A stretch of 10,717 nucleotides of DNA from Calidifontimicrobium sp964618555 (GCA_964618555.1 CAZUBF010000125.1:1-10717), one strand, 5' to 3'; numbered from the stretch's first letter, positions 1 through 7,934 are shown. Numbers and translations: made by a program. The notes: generated from the letters alone by a model not told the origin.

Positions 1-2
1 AC

Positions 3-137
3 AACGTGGTGGGCATCCCGCTGGCGGCCTTCGGCCTGCTCAACCCGATGCTGGCGGGCGCCGCCATGGCCTTCAGCAGCGTCAGCGTGGTCAGCAACGC
101 GCTGCTGCTGCGCCGCTGGCGCCTGAGCCGGGGGTGA
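3..137 (+). CDS. C-terminal end of a copper-translocating P1B-type ATPase (partial)
   Basis: Only the last 44 codons are in the window; the reading frame is open from base 3 and stops with TGA at 135-137. The peptide begins NVVGIPLAAFGLL and contains MAFSSVSVVSNALLLRRW. This is the signature of the last two transmembrane helices of CopA-like P1B ATPases, which export copper (or silver) across the inner membrane. In that family the conserved Met and Ser of the MxxSS motif in the last helix are part of the intramembrane metal site, and both are present here. The basic tail after the last helix is usual. The catalytic DKTGT and nucleotide-binding regions lie outside the window, so metal specificity rests on this tail alone. 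A CopA-type exporter is likely, and a related heavy-metal ATPase is the alternative. Confidence 0.8.
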   Translation, partial: NVVGIPLAAFGLLNPMLAGAAMAFSSVSVVSNALLLRRWRLSRG

Positions 138-183
138 CCGTTCGGCTCCGCCGTCTCGTCCCGACAAGCGGAAGTCTCGGCCT

Positions 184-206
184 GGCAGGCGTGTTCCGGG
201 CCTGCC
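184..206 (+). terminator. Possible hairpin terminator after the P-type ATPase gene
   Basis: GGCAGGC (184-190) and GCCTGCC (200-206) form a perfect 7-bp stem with a 9-nt loop, about 47 bases after the ATPase stop. No T-run follows, so intrinsic termination is uncertain. The rest of the 132-base gap (138-269) shows no clear promoter that I could identify. Confidence 0.3.
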
Positions 207-269
207 CTGCCGCGTTACTGGCCAGACTGGTGCTGCACGGCTTCTATCAACGTCACAAGGAGAAAGAGG

Positions 270-626
270 ATGGAATCTTCCGCCAACCGGGCGTCGCGCT
301 CGGCGCGGCGGGTGGCCGCGCGCCAAGCGCGTGATGCATTCCCGCCGATGGGCATCTACGCCATTCGCGACCGCGCGAGCGGTCACCTGCTGCTCGGCGC
401 GAGCCGCAACGTGCACGCGGCGCTGAACCGCGCTCGCTTTGAGCTGGGCATGGGCAAGCATGCGGACCGCGTGCTGCAGGCCGCGTGGCATCGCGGCGGG
501 GTCGAGGGGCTCGCCTTCGAAGTGCTGGAACTCGTGAAGGAACGCGAGGATGCAGGCTTCGACTACGCCAGCGAACTGAAGGCGCTGGAGCAGATCCACC
601 GCGAACTGCAAGGCCTCACGCCATGA
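270..626 (+). CDS. Small GIY-YIG-fold protein, probably degenerate nuclease
   Basis: A 118-residue protein. The start ATG has a good ribosome-binding site (AAGGAG at 257-262, 7 nt away). After a basic N-terminus, residues 27-30 (MGIY) begin a GIY-YIG-like domain that runs to about residue 90. It has an Arg-containing helix (around N53-R54) and a conserved-looking W73. It resembles a family of short bacterial proteins annotated 'GIY-YIG nuclease family protein'. In active GIY-YIG enzymes the second motif supplies a Tyr; here that stretch reads HLLLGAS (39-45), with Leu where Tyr is expected. Cleavage activity is therefore doubtful, and nucleic-acid binding or a non-catalytic role is possible. 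The stop overlaps the start of the next gene (ATGA), so the two are translationally coupled. The fold assignment is fairly secure; the biological role is unknown. Confidence 0.75.
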   Translation: MESSANRASRSARRVAARQARDAFPPMGIYAIRDRASGHLLLGASRNVHAALNRARFELGMGKHADRVLQAAWHRGGVEGLAFEVLELVKEREDAGFDYASELKALEQIHRELQGLTP

Positions 627-1015
627 GCGAAGAGGCCCTGCAAGCCTGTGTGCACCGGCACCTGGAGCACGCGGCGATGGCGTTCAGGCTCGACGAAGAA
701 CTCGGCACGCATCACGGCCTGTCGTGGGGCGATTTCGTGCTGCTGACGGTGCTGGATGGCGCCGGCGGCTCCGCGCCCGCGAAGGCGCTCGCGCGCACCT
801 TGTGCCTGCCGGCGTCGCACTTGCTGCTGCGGCTGCTGCCGCTGGAGAAGACCGGGCTTGTGGAGCGCGTTGCAGATGGCCACGGCAAGCGCCAGGTCAC
901 GCTGCGCCCGCAAGGCCGGCGGCTGCTGAACGAGGCGCGGGAAACGGCCGCGAATGCCTGTGCGCCCACGCGGGCGTCCAGCAACTTTGTTGGTCAGTTA
1001 GCAACTTTGTTCTGA
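623..1015 (+). CDS. MarR-family transcriptional regulator, C-terminally truncated
   Basis: Chosen start ATG 623 overlaps the preceding stop (ATGA), giving 130 residues. Residues from about 30 to 105 have the MarR winged-helix pattern: LSWGDFVLLTVLD, then a recognition-helix region LARTLCLPASHLLLRLLPLE, then KTGLVERVADGHGKRQVTL as helix end plus wing. MarR proteins bind palindromic DNA as dimers, held together by their N- and C-terminal helices. Here the last helix is missing: after NEARETAANACA the frame passes through PTRAS and then SNFVGQLATLF, encoded by an AT-rich direct repeat unlike the rest of the gene. Family members usually run to about 140-150 residues or more. The protein may therefore dimerise poorly or be a decaying gene. 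Coupling to the GIY-YIG gene suggests they act in one pathway, which is not known. Confidence 0.7.
   Translation: MSEEALQACVHRHLEHAAMAFRLDEELGTHHGLSWGDFVLLTVLDGAGGSAPAKALARTLCLPASHLLLRLLPLEKTGLVERVADGHGKRQVTLRPQGRRLLNEARETAANACAPTRASSNFVGQLATLF
980..1013. repeat. AT-rich direct repeat, 12 bp x 2 with 20-bp period, possible IS end remnant
   Basis: AGCAACTTTGTT occurs at 980-991 and again at 1000-1011, exactly 20 bp apart. Within the same patch GTTGGTC (989-995) is repeated inverted as GACCAAC (1018-1024). Base composition drops sharply from the GC-rich surroundings. Tandem short repeats near a terminus are a feature of IS21-family element ends, so a scar of a lost element is one reading. I cannot name an element from memory with certainty. 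Confidence 0.5.
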
Positions 1016-1024
1016 GCGACCAAC

Positions 1025-1043
1025 GCGGCGTCGACCGCGCCGC
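1025..1043. terminator. Possible bidirectional hairpin between convergent marR and glmS
   Basis: GCGGCG (1025-1030) and CGCCGC (1038-1043) form a 6-bp stem with a 7-nt loop, inside the 30-base gap between the two convergent stop codons. No T-run is present on either side, so the call is tentative. Confidence 0.3.
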
Positions 1044-1045
1044 CG

Positions 1046-2878
<1,833 letters not shown>

Positions 2879-3033
2879 GCGCTGCGCTCCCGCGGCTGTT
2901 GCGATGCGACGATCGTAGTCAACCGGCAGTGGCGAATGCGTTCATTTCTAACGGCGTACGTGCAACGATCGGACGACAGCACTTGGTCCTGCAATAATCG
3001 TGCATCCGCACCAGAAACACGACCGATTCATCC
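2879..3033. promoter_or_regulatory. Divergent glmS / lrp control region
   Basis: A 155-base intergenic region, visibly richer in A+T than its flanks. It contains two CGATCG motifs (2910-2915, within the palindrome ACGATCGT, and 2966-2971), a CGTACG palindrome (2955-2960) and an AT-rich GCAATAATCG (2991-3000) that could serve as a -10 for the Lrp gene. No convincing -35 element is seen for either gene, and no strong ribosome-binding site precedes the Lrp start. Divergently placed Lrp-family genes often autoregulate from such regions, but the binding sites are not identified. Confidence 0.4.
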
Positions 3034-3504
3034 ATGATCGAGCTCGACGACACCGACCTGCGCCTGCTCGACCTGCTCCAGACCGACGCGAGCCGCAGCA
3101 ACGTCGAGCTCGCCGCCGCTGCCGGGGTGTCGGCCGCCACCGCGCTGCGCCGCGTCAAGCGACTGGTCGACGCCGGCGTGATCGAGCGACAGGTGGCGCT
3201 GGTGTCGCCGGCCGTCGCGCCGCAGGCGCTGAGCGTGGTCGCCGAGGTCACGCTCGACCGCCAGGGCGCAGAACACGTCGACGCCTTCGAGGCGCGCGCC
3301 GTGGCCGAGGCGGCGGTGCAGCAGTGCTGGCGCGTGTCGCCCGGACCCGACTTCGTGCTCGTGCTGTGGCTGCCCGACATGCCGGCCTACGACGCCCTGG
3401 TGCGACGACTGTTCACGCAGGACGCCAACGTGCGCAACGTGAGAGCCTACTTCGCGGTCAAGCGCGCCAAGTTCGACCCGCGCGTGGTGCCGCCACGCCT
3501 CTGA
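3034..3504 (+). CDS. Lrp/AsnC-family transcriptional regulator
   Basis: A 156-residue protein of usual Lrp/AsnC size. Residues about 4-63 form the N-terminal helix-turn-helix, with the family pattern LDDTDLRLLDLLQTDASRSN, then LAAAAGVSAATALRRVKRL and AGVIER. Residues about 66-140 form the RAM (ligand-binding, oligomerisation) domain, including EVTL, the turn VSPGPDFVLVL and a C-terminal sheet ending VRNVRAYFAVKRAKF. Members assemble as dimers to octamers and regulate amino-acid metabolism or transport in response to an amino acid; the ligand cannot be read from sequence. It diverges from glmS across 155 bases, making autoregulation or glmS control possible (inference). ATG 3034 is chosen because MIELDDTDLRLLDLL matches the canonical start of the family. 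Confidence 0.93.
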   Translation: MIELDDTDLRLLDLLQTDASRSNVELAAAAGVSAATALRRVKRLVDAGVIERQVALVSPAVAPQALSVVAEVTLDRQGAEHVDAFEARAVAEAAVQQCWRVSPGPDFVLVLWLPDMPAYDALVRRLFTQDANVRNVRAYFAVKRAKFDPRVVPPRL

Positions 3505-3508
3505 CGCG

Positions 3509-3531
3509 GCGCGCCGAGTCAGGCGGCGCGC
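3509..3531. terminator. GC-rich hairpin spanning the convergent lrp/rlmI stops
   Basis: GCGCGCCG (3509-3516) and CGGCGCGC (3524-3531) form a perfect 8-bp stem with a 7-nt loop. The stem straddles the 14-base gap and the last codons of the minus-strand gene, so it could act on both transcripts. There is no T-run, so function as a bidirectional terminator is inferred from position only. Confidence 0.4.
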
Positions 3532-4703
3532 AGCACCGCGAGCCCTTTCAAGTACTCGCCTTCGGGAAAAGCCAGCGTCGTCGGGTGGTCGCAGGCGGCC
3601 TCGAGCCGCTGCAGCAGCGCGCCGTCGACGCCGGCGTCGATGCCGGCGCCGGCGACGATCTTGTGGAACAGCTCGGCGCCGATGCCCCCCGAACACGAAA
3701 ACGTCAGCAGCAGCCCACCGGGGGCGAGCAGCTTCAGCGCAAGGCGGTTGATGTCCTTGTAGGCGCGCGCGGCGCGGGCGGCATGCGCGGCGGTGGGCGC
3801 GAACTTCGGCGGGTCGAGCACGATGGCGTCGAAACGCTCGCCGGATTTGAGCAACTCGCGCAGCGTGGCGTTCACGTCGGCGTCGAGCCAGCGCGCGCGC
3901 GCCGCGTCGAAACCGTTGAGCGCGACGTGAGCACGTGCACGCTCGAGCGCCGGCGCCGACGAGTCGACGCTCGTGACCTGCTCGGCGCCGCCGGCCAGCG
4001 CCGCCAGCGTGAATCCGCCGGTATAGCAGTAGCAGTTGAGCACCTTGCGGCAGCCGAAGTGGCGCACGAGCTCGGCAAAACGTGCGCGGTTGTCGCGCTG
4101 GTCCAGGTAGAAGCCGGTCTTGTGGCCGACGTCGACGTCGACGCTCAGGCGCCAGCCGTGTTCCGAGATCGTCACGTCGGTGGCGCCCTCGCCGCGCAGC
4201 CAGCCCTTGACCGGCGCGAGCCCCTCGAGCGCGCGCACGCCCGAGTCCGAGCGTTCGTACAGCCGCGCGCTCGCCGCGGCCTCGGGCAGCAGGTCGGCGA
4301 GCGTCGCCTTCCAGCGCTCGGCGCCGGCCGACAGGAACTGCGCGGACAACGTATCGGCGTAGCGGTCGACGATCAGCCCGGGCAGGCCATCGGCCTCGCC
4401 GTGCACCAGCCGCACGCCGTCGCTGGTGATCGGCAGCCGCGTGCGCAACGCGACGGCGGCGGCGACGCGGCGCGCGAAGAAGTCGGCGTCGATGCGCTCG
4501 GCCTCGTCGAAGCTCCACGCGCGCACGCGGATCGTGCTCGTCGGGCTGTACGCGCCCCAGGCCAGGAAACGCCCGTCGTGCGCCTCGACGCGCACCGTCT
4601 CGCCGGCGTCGGCGCGGCCCTTGGCCACGCTGCCCTGGAACACCCACGGGTGGCGGCGCAGCAGCGAACGTTCCTTGCCCTCGAGCAGGCGAATGGTCTT
4701 CAT
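3519..4703 (-). CDS. rlmI: 23S rRNA (cytosine-C5)-methyltransferase, RlmI type
   Basis: A 394-residue SAM-dependent methyltransferase, close to E. coli RlmI (about 396), which makes m5C1962 in 23S rRNA. Order of domains: N-terminal PUA RNA-binding domain (about 1-75, with RRHPWVFQGSV), a linker EEHD-like region, then a Rossmann methyltransferase fold. Diagnostic motifs are DVGHKTGFYLDQRDNR (191-206), the SAM-binding stretch VLNCYCYTGGFTLAAL (221-236) followed by acidic D247, the motif IVLDPPKFAP (294-303) and TFSCSG (334-339). The Cys in SCSG (C337) is the presumed catalytic residue. Start ATG 4703 is preferred over an upstream in-frame start because MKTIRLLEGKERSLLRRHPW is the family N-terminus. 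It lies 31 bases downstream of the aldolase-family gene and may share its transcript. Family-level identity is secure; the exact modified base is inferred. Confidence 0.92.
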   Translation of the reverse strand: MKTIRLLEGKERSLLRRHPWVFQGSVAKGRADAGETVRVEAHDGRFLAWGAYSPTSTIRVRAWSFDEAERIDADFFARRVAAAVALRTRLPITSDGVRLVHGEADGLPGLIVDRYADTLSAQFLSAGAERWKATLADLLPEAAASARLYERSDSGVRALEGLAPVKGWLRGEGATDVTISEHGWRLSVDVDVGHKTGFYLDQRDNRARFAELVRHFGCRKVLNCYCYTGGFTLAALAGGAEQVTSVDSSAPALERARAHVALNGFDAARARWLDADVNATLRELLKSGERFDAIVLDPPKFAPTAAHAARAARAYKDINRLALKLLAPGGLLLTFSCSGGIGAELFHKIVAGAGIDAGVDGALLQRLEAACDHPTTLAFPEGEYLKGLAVLRAA

Positions 4704-4734
4704 GCCCGCATTGTCGCGGGCCGCGGCGCCGGGG

Positions 4735-5517
4735 TCAGCGGCGGTAGCCGGGGTCGATCGCGTCGAGTCGGCGTCGCAGCGCCGGCCAGGCCAGCGCACC
4801 GCCGGCGCCGTGCGTGACGCGCTGCCACTGGTCCTGCGCACCGTCGACGATGGCCGGCGCGATGCGGCGCAGCCGGCCGCCGCCGGCTTGTGCGCGCAGC
4901 TGGATGGCGCAGCTGGTCTCGAAGAAGTACATCGCCACGAAGGCCTCGGCGACCGAACGTCCGACGGTGAGCAACCCGTGGTTGCGCAGCATCAGGAAGC
5001 GGTGGCTGCCCAGGTCGCGCACCAGCCGCGGCTTCTCGTCGGCCTCGAGCGCGACGCCCTCGTAGTCGTGGTAACCCAGCGACGACAGCACGAAGATCGA
5101 GTGCTGCGACAGCGGCAGGAGCCCCTCGTCCTGCGCCGCCACCGCGACGCCGTTGACGCTGTGCACGTGCAGCACGCACTGCGCGTCGTCGCGCGCCGCA
5201 TGCACCGCGCTGTGGATCGTGAAGCCCGCCGGGTTGACCTCGTGGGGGCTGTCGTCGACCTTGCGCCCGCGCAGGTCGACCTTGACCAGGCTCGACGCCG
5301 TGATCTCGCCGAACATCCAGCCGTACGGGTTGATCAGGAAGTGGTGCTCGGGCCCGGGCACGCGCGCCGAGATGTGCGTGAACACCAGGTCGTCCCAGCC
5401 GTACAGCGCCACCAGCCGGTAACACGCGGCCAGGTCGACGCGCAGCTGCCACTCGGTCGGGTCGACCGACGGCGGCGCGGCGTCGGGCGCGGGGGACAGG
5501 GCGGTGGCGGTGTGCAT
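4735..5517 (-). CDS. Class II aldolase/adducin-domain protein
   Basis: A 260-residue cytoplasmic protein with the class II aldolase/adducin fold. Metal ligands expected for the family are visible: HVHS (H117, H119) and RNHG (H180). Other family features are INPYGWMFGEITASSLVKVD (62-81) and NPAGFTIHSAVHAARDDAQC (95-114). True fuculose-phosphate-type aldolases have a catalytic Glu before the first His pair; the corresponding stretch here is GFTIH, with no Glu. The reaction is therefore not predictable; members of this branch are usually annotated only by domain. Start ATG 5517 follows GAGGAG (5523-5528) by 5 nt; an in-frame start further upstream would overlap the operator. It is driven by a strong promoter overlapped by an LmrA-type operator and diverges from the tetR gene, so it is the likely target of that repressor. 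Confidence 0.85.
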   Translation of the reverse strand: MHTATALSPAPDAAPPSVDPTEWQLRVDLAACYRLVALYGWDDLVFTHISARVPGPEHHFLINPYGWMFGEITASSLVKVDLRGRKVDDSPHEVNPAGFTIHSAVHAARDDAQCVLHVHSVNGVAVAAQDEGLLPLSQHSIFVLSSLGYHDYEGVALEADEKPRLVRDLGSHRFLMLRNHGLLTVGRSVAEAFVAMYFFETSCAIQLRAQAGGGRLRRIAPAIVDGAQDQWQRVTHGAGGALAWPALRRRLDAIDPGYRR

Positions 5518-5540
5518 CGCGGCTCCTCGATCGAGTGCAG

Positions 5541-5558
5541 AATATATAGACTGGTCTA
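5541..5558 (+). promoter_or_regulatory. LmrA/QdoR-type TetR operator
   Basis: AATATATAGACTGGTCTA matches at every defined position the B. subtilis LmrA/YxaF(QdoR) box as I recall it: AWTATAtagaNYGgTCTA. Its core TAGAC-TG-GTCTA (5547-5558) is a perfect 5-bp inverted repeat. It overlaps the -10 and spacer of the minus-strand promoter, so a bound repressor would block the aldolase gene. It also lies about 47 bases before the tetR start, so autoregulation is likely. The divergent TetR protein belongs to the same family by its N-terminal signature, which makes it the obvious ligand of this site. Confidence 0.8.
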
Positions 5559-5571
5559 CTGCCACTGTCAA
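5543..5571 (-). promoter_or_regulatory. Strong sigma-70 promoter of the aldolase-family gene
   Basis: Read on the minus strand, TTGACA (5571-5566) is a perfect -35 element. After exactly 17 bases comes TATATA (5548-5543), a near-consensus -10. The predicted transcript starts near 5536, leaving a leader of about 20 bases that contains GAGGAG. The spacer and -10 are covered by the inverted repeat described separately. Confidence 0.8.
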
Positions 5572-5604
5572 CGCGGCGCACCACGCCGGCACCGGGGCCC
5601 CGAG

Positions 5605-6279
5605 ATGACCCAGCGCACCACCGCTTCCCGCAGCTCATCGATGCCCCGCCGTGCGCGGGCCGCGGCGCCGTCGCCGCCGGGCAGCCGCGAACGCATGCTC
5701 GAGACGACGATCGACCTGATGCGCGGCTTCGGCCTGTCCGGTGCGGGCATCAACGACATCGTGCGCGCCAGTGGTGCGCCCAAGGGGTCGGTCTACCACT
5801 TCTTCCCCGGCGGCAAGCTGCAGCTCGCCACCGAGGCGCTCGCGCTGTACGCGCCGCGCGTGCGGGCCTTCATCGGGCAGGCGCTGGCCGTGCCGGGCCC
5901 GCCGCCCGACAAGGTGCGCGCGCTGTTCGACGCCTTCGCGCGGCGCGTGGCCGCGGCCGACCACCGTCGCGGCTGCGCGGTGGGCGCCGTGGGCCTCGAC
6001 CTCGGCGACGACATCGAGCCGGTGCGCGAGGTGCTCGCCGCGGCGCTGCGCGACTGGCAGGCCGAGATCGCCGCGCACGTCGACCTCGGCACCGCAGCGC
6101 GAACGCGCGCCTTCGCCGGCCTGGTGCTCACCGCGATCGAAGGCGCCTACGTGCGCTGCCGCATCGAACGCTCACCGCAGCCGTTTCGCGAAGCCGGCGC
6201 CTGGCTGGCGACGCTGGTGGGCTCTGAGCCCCGCCCGGGTCAGCCGCGCCGCTTGGCCCGCGGATGCGCTGCGTCGTAG
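5605..6279 (+). CDS. TetR-family repressor of the LmrA/YxaF (QdoR) type
   Basis: A 224-residue protein from ATG 5605; ATG 5641 is a possible later start, since the first 25 residues are low-complexity. Residues about 27-75 are the TetR DNA-binding domain: RERMLETTIDLMRGFGLSG, then INDIVRASGAPKGSVYHFFP, then GGKLQLATEAL. The string GAPKGS-Y-hydrophobic-FPGGK-QL is the hallmark of the LmrA/YxaF branch, where the equivalent B. subtilis proteins are repressors released by flavonoids. The C-terminal part, with RRGCAVGAVGLDL and AFAGLVLTAIEGAYVRCR, fits the ligand-binding domain of this branch. The intergenic operator supports control of its own gene and of the divergent aldolase-family gene. The inducer is unknown; an aromatic compound is a guess by analogy. 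Its last 40 bases overlap the 3' end of xerC on the other strand, and the tail after VGSEP looks non-conserved. Confidence 0.9.
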   Translation: MTQRTTASRSSSMPRRARAAAPSPPGSRERMLETTIDLMRGFGLSGAGINDIVRASGAPKGSVYHFFPGGKLQLATEALALYAPRVRAFIGQALAVPGPPPDKVRALFDAFARRVAAADHRRGCAVGAVGLDLGDDIEPVREVLAAALRDWQAEIAAHVDLGTAARTRAFAGLVLTAIEGAYVRCRIERSPQPFREAGAWLATLVGSEPRPGQPRRLARGCAAS

Positions 6280-7187
6280 ATCTTGGCCAGGTGCTGGAAG
6301 TCCAGCCGCGTGTAGACCTGCGTGGTCTGGATGTTCGCGTGGCCCAGCAGTTCCTGCACCGCGCGCAGGTCGCCGCTGGACTGCAGCAGGTGCGACGCGA
6401 AGCTGTGGCGCAGCATGTGCGGGTGCACGTGCGTCGGCAGCCCGGCGTCGCGGGCCAGCCGCGCCAGCCTCGATCGGACCTGACTCGGCGTCAGCCGCGT
6501 GCCGCGGCGGCTGAGCAGCAGCGCCGGCTCGGTGCCGGGCGGGCGCAGCAGCACGCCGCGCGCGGCCAACCAGCGCTGCAGCGCCTGCCTGGCCGCGGCA
6601 CCGACCGGCACGCTGCGGCGCTTGCCGCCCTTGCCCAGCACGTGCACGCTGGCGTCGGCCAGGTCGACCCAGCCCGACGCGGCGGCCGCCGCGGCGACGT
6701 CGAGCCCGACCAGCTCGCCCACGCGCAGCCCGCAGCCGTACAGCAGCTCGACGATGCAGTGGTCGCGCGCTTGCAGCACCGGGTCGCCACCGGCCTCGTG
6801 TTCCGCCAGCGCCACCGCCTGGTCGACGGCGAGCGCTTTCGGCAGCGGCTTGGTGTTGCGCGGCGCGCGCACGCCGTCGACCGGGTTCAGCGCCACGCGC
6901 CCGCGCAGCCCCCACCAGCGGTACAGCCCGCGCCAGCCCGCCAGCACGATCGCGATGCTGCGCGGCGCCAGCGCCTGCGCGTGCATCTGGCCCACCCAGC
7001 GCCGCACGTGGTGCGGTTGCACGGCGGTCCAGTCGACCCTGGCGTCGGCAGCGAAGCGCGCCAAGCGCCGCAGCGCGTCGCGGTACATCGCGACCGTGCG
7101 TGCCGCGAGCCGGCGCTCGACCTCGAGGTGTCGCAGCCAGCCCTGCACCTCGTCGGGCAGCGCGGGGGGCGACGCGTCGTGGCCCAT
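6240..7187 (-). CDS. xerC: Tyrosine recombinase XerC
   Basis: A 315-residue site-specific recombinase, of usual Xer size (about 300). Residues about 12-95 form the SAM-like N-terminal core-binding domain (VQGWLRHLEVERRLAARTV). The catalytic domain follows from about 115, with all expected residues: R155 (GCGLRVGEL), K186 (VLGKGGKRR), H257 and R260 (HPHMLRHSFASHLL), H283 (LGHANIQTT) and nucleophile Y292 (QVYTRLDF). With XerD it resolves chromosome dimers at dif during division. XerC rather than XerD is chosen from its place after dapF and a DUF484 gene, an arrangement also known in Pseudomonas. ATG 7187 lies 26 bases after the DUF484 stop; no clear ribosome-binding site is seen, and a GTG two codons upstream is an alternative. 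The 3' end overlaps the convergent tetR gene by 40 bases. Confidence 0.94.
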   Translation of the reverse strand: MGHDASPPALPDEVQGWLRHLEVERRLAARTVAMYRDALRRLARFAADARVDWTAVQPHHVRRWVGQMHAQALAPRSIAIVLAGWRGLYRWWGLRGRVALNPVDGVRAPRNTKPLPKALAVDQAVALAEHEAGGDPVLQARDHCIVELLYGCGLRVGELVGLDVAAAAAASGWVDLADASVHVLGKGGKRRSVPVGAAARQALQRWLAARGVLLRPPGTEPALLLSRRGTRLTPSQVRSRLARLARDAGLPTHVHPHMLRHSFASHLLQSSGDLRAVQELLGHANIQTTQVYTRLDFQHLAKIYDAAHPRAKRRG

Positions 7188-7213
7188 CGGCACGGCCGCG
7201 CGCGGCGCGGCGC

Positions 7214-7903
7214 TCAGGGCTGGGCCAGCCGCGACAGCGCGGCGCTGGCGATCTCGCCGACGCGCAGCAGGAACTCGGTGCCCATGTCGGAGCTGTAGCG
7301 CGTCGGGTCGGGCGAGCCGAGCACCAGCAGGCCGATGGCGCCGCGCCCGGCCTCGACCCCGCCGTGGCGCAACGGCACCAGCGCGATCGAGGTGACGGTG
7401 TGCGCGTCGTCGAGCCACTGCGCCGCCTCGAAGCCCGAGTTCAGCCCGCAGTACGGCAGCCCGAGGCTGGCGGTGAAGCTCCTGACGTCGTCACTGACGC
7501 CCTGCGCGAACGGCAGGTGGCGCCACGCGTCGACCACGCCCCACACGCGCAGCGCAGCCTGCGGAATCAGGAACTCGTGCTTCAGCTCGCGCACGATGAC
7601 CTCGGGCAGTTCCGCCGCGTCGGCGGTGAGCAGGATCGCGCGCGTCCAGCGGTGCAGGCGGTCGGCGATGGCGACGTTCTCCTGCCCGTTGCGGATCATC
7701 TCGACGATCTTCAGCTCGAGCCCCTTGATGCGCTCGCGCAGCATCTCCATCTGCCGCTCCTGCAGCGACACGGCGCGCTGGCCGTGCGGGCTGGTCAGCT
7801 GGATCGTCGCCAGCAACTCGGCGTGGCGCTCGAAGAAGCCGGGGGTGTGCGCCAGGTAGTTCGCGATGTCGTCTTCGGTGATGCCTTGCACGCCGATGCT
7901 CAC
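7214..7903 (-). CDS. DUF484 family protein (GAF-like)
   Basis: A 229-residue protein matching the DUF484 family, which carries a GAF-like domain and is regularly found between dapF and xerC. The N-terminus has the family pattern ITEDDIANYLAHTPGFFERH and LLATIQLTSPHG (about 8-41). A likely coiled coil follows (about 45-75, SLQERQMEMLRERIKGLELK), then the GAF-like domain (about 90-225) with SIALVPLR and GAIGLLVLGSPDPTRYSSDM. The start is GTG at 7903, supported by GAGGAG 9 nt upstream. The gene lies 31 bases after dapF and 26 before xerC. No enzymatic role is established for the family; a sensory or scaffold function is only implied by the GAF-like fold. Confidence 0.9.
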   Translation of the reverse strand: MSIGVQGITEDDIANYLAHTPGFFERHAELLATIQLTSPHGQRAVSLQERQMEMLRERIKGLELKIVEMIRNGQENVAIADRLHRWTRAILLTADAAELPEVIVRELKHEFLIPQAALRVWGVVDAWRHLPFAQGVSDDVRSFTASLGLPYCGLNSGFEAAQWLDDAHTVTSIALVPLRHGGVEAGRGAIGLLVLGSPDPTRYSSDMGTEFLLRVGEIASAALSRLAQP

Positions 7904-7934
7904 GGGGTTGGACTCCTCGTCGCCACAAAGGTGG

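Noticed and set aside
138..269. Promoter for the GIY-YIG gene
   Set aside because: Only weak hexamers with wrong spacing (TTACTG and TTCTAT about 21 bp apart) were found.
134..334. Short frame overlapping the ATPase stop and the GIY-YIG start
   Set aside because: It begins inside the ATPase coding end, has no ribosome-binding site and overlaps the well-supported GIY-YIG gene.
4124..4145. Tandem GACGTC/GTCGAC run (encodes VDVDVG in RlmI)
   Set aside because: It is in frame inside a conserved coding segment and explained by codon bias for Val-Asp repeats.
3000..4817. 605-codon plus-strand frame over lrp and rlmI
   Set aside because: It crosses two clear genes in other frames and has Arg/Ala-rich composition without motifs.
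6240..7187. Tyrosine recombinase as an integrase of a mobile island
   Set aside because: Size, catalytic residues and the dapF-DUF484 context identify housekeeping XerC; no att-like repeats or cargo are nearby.
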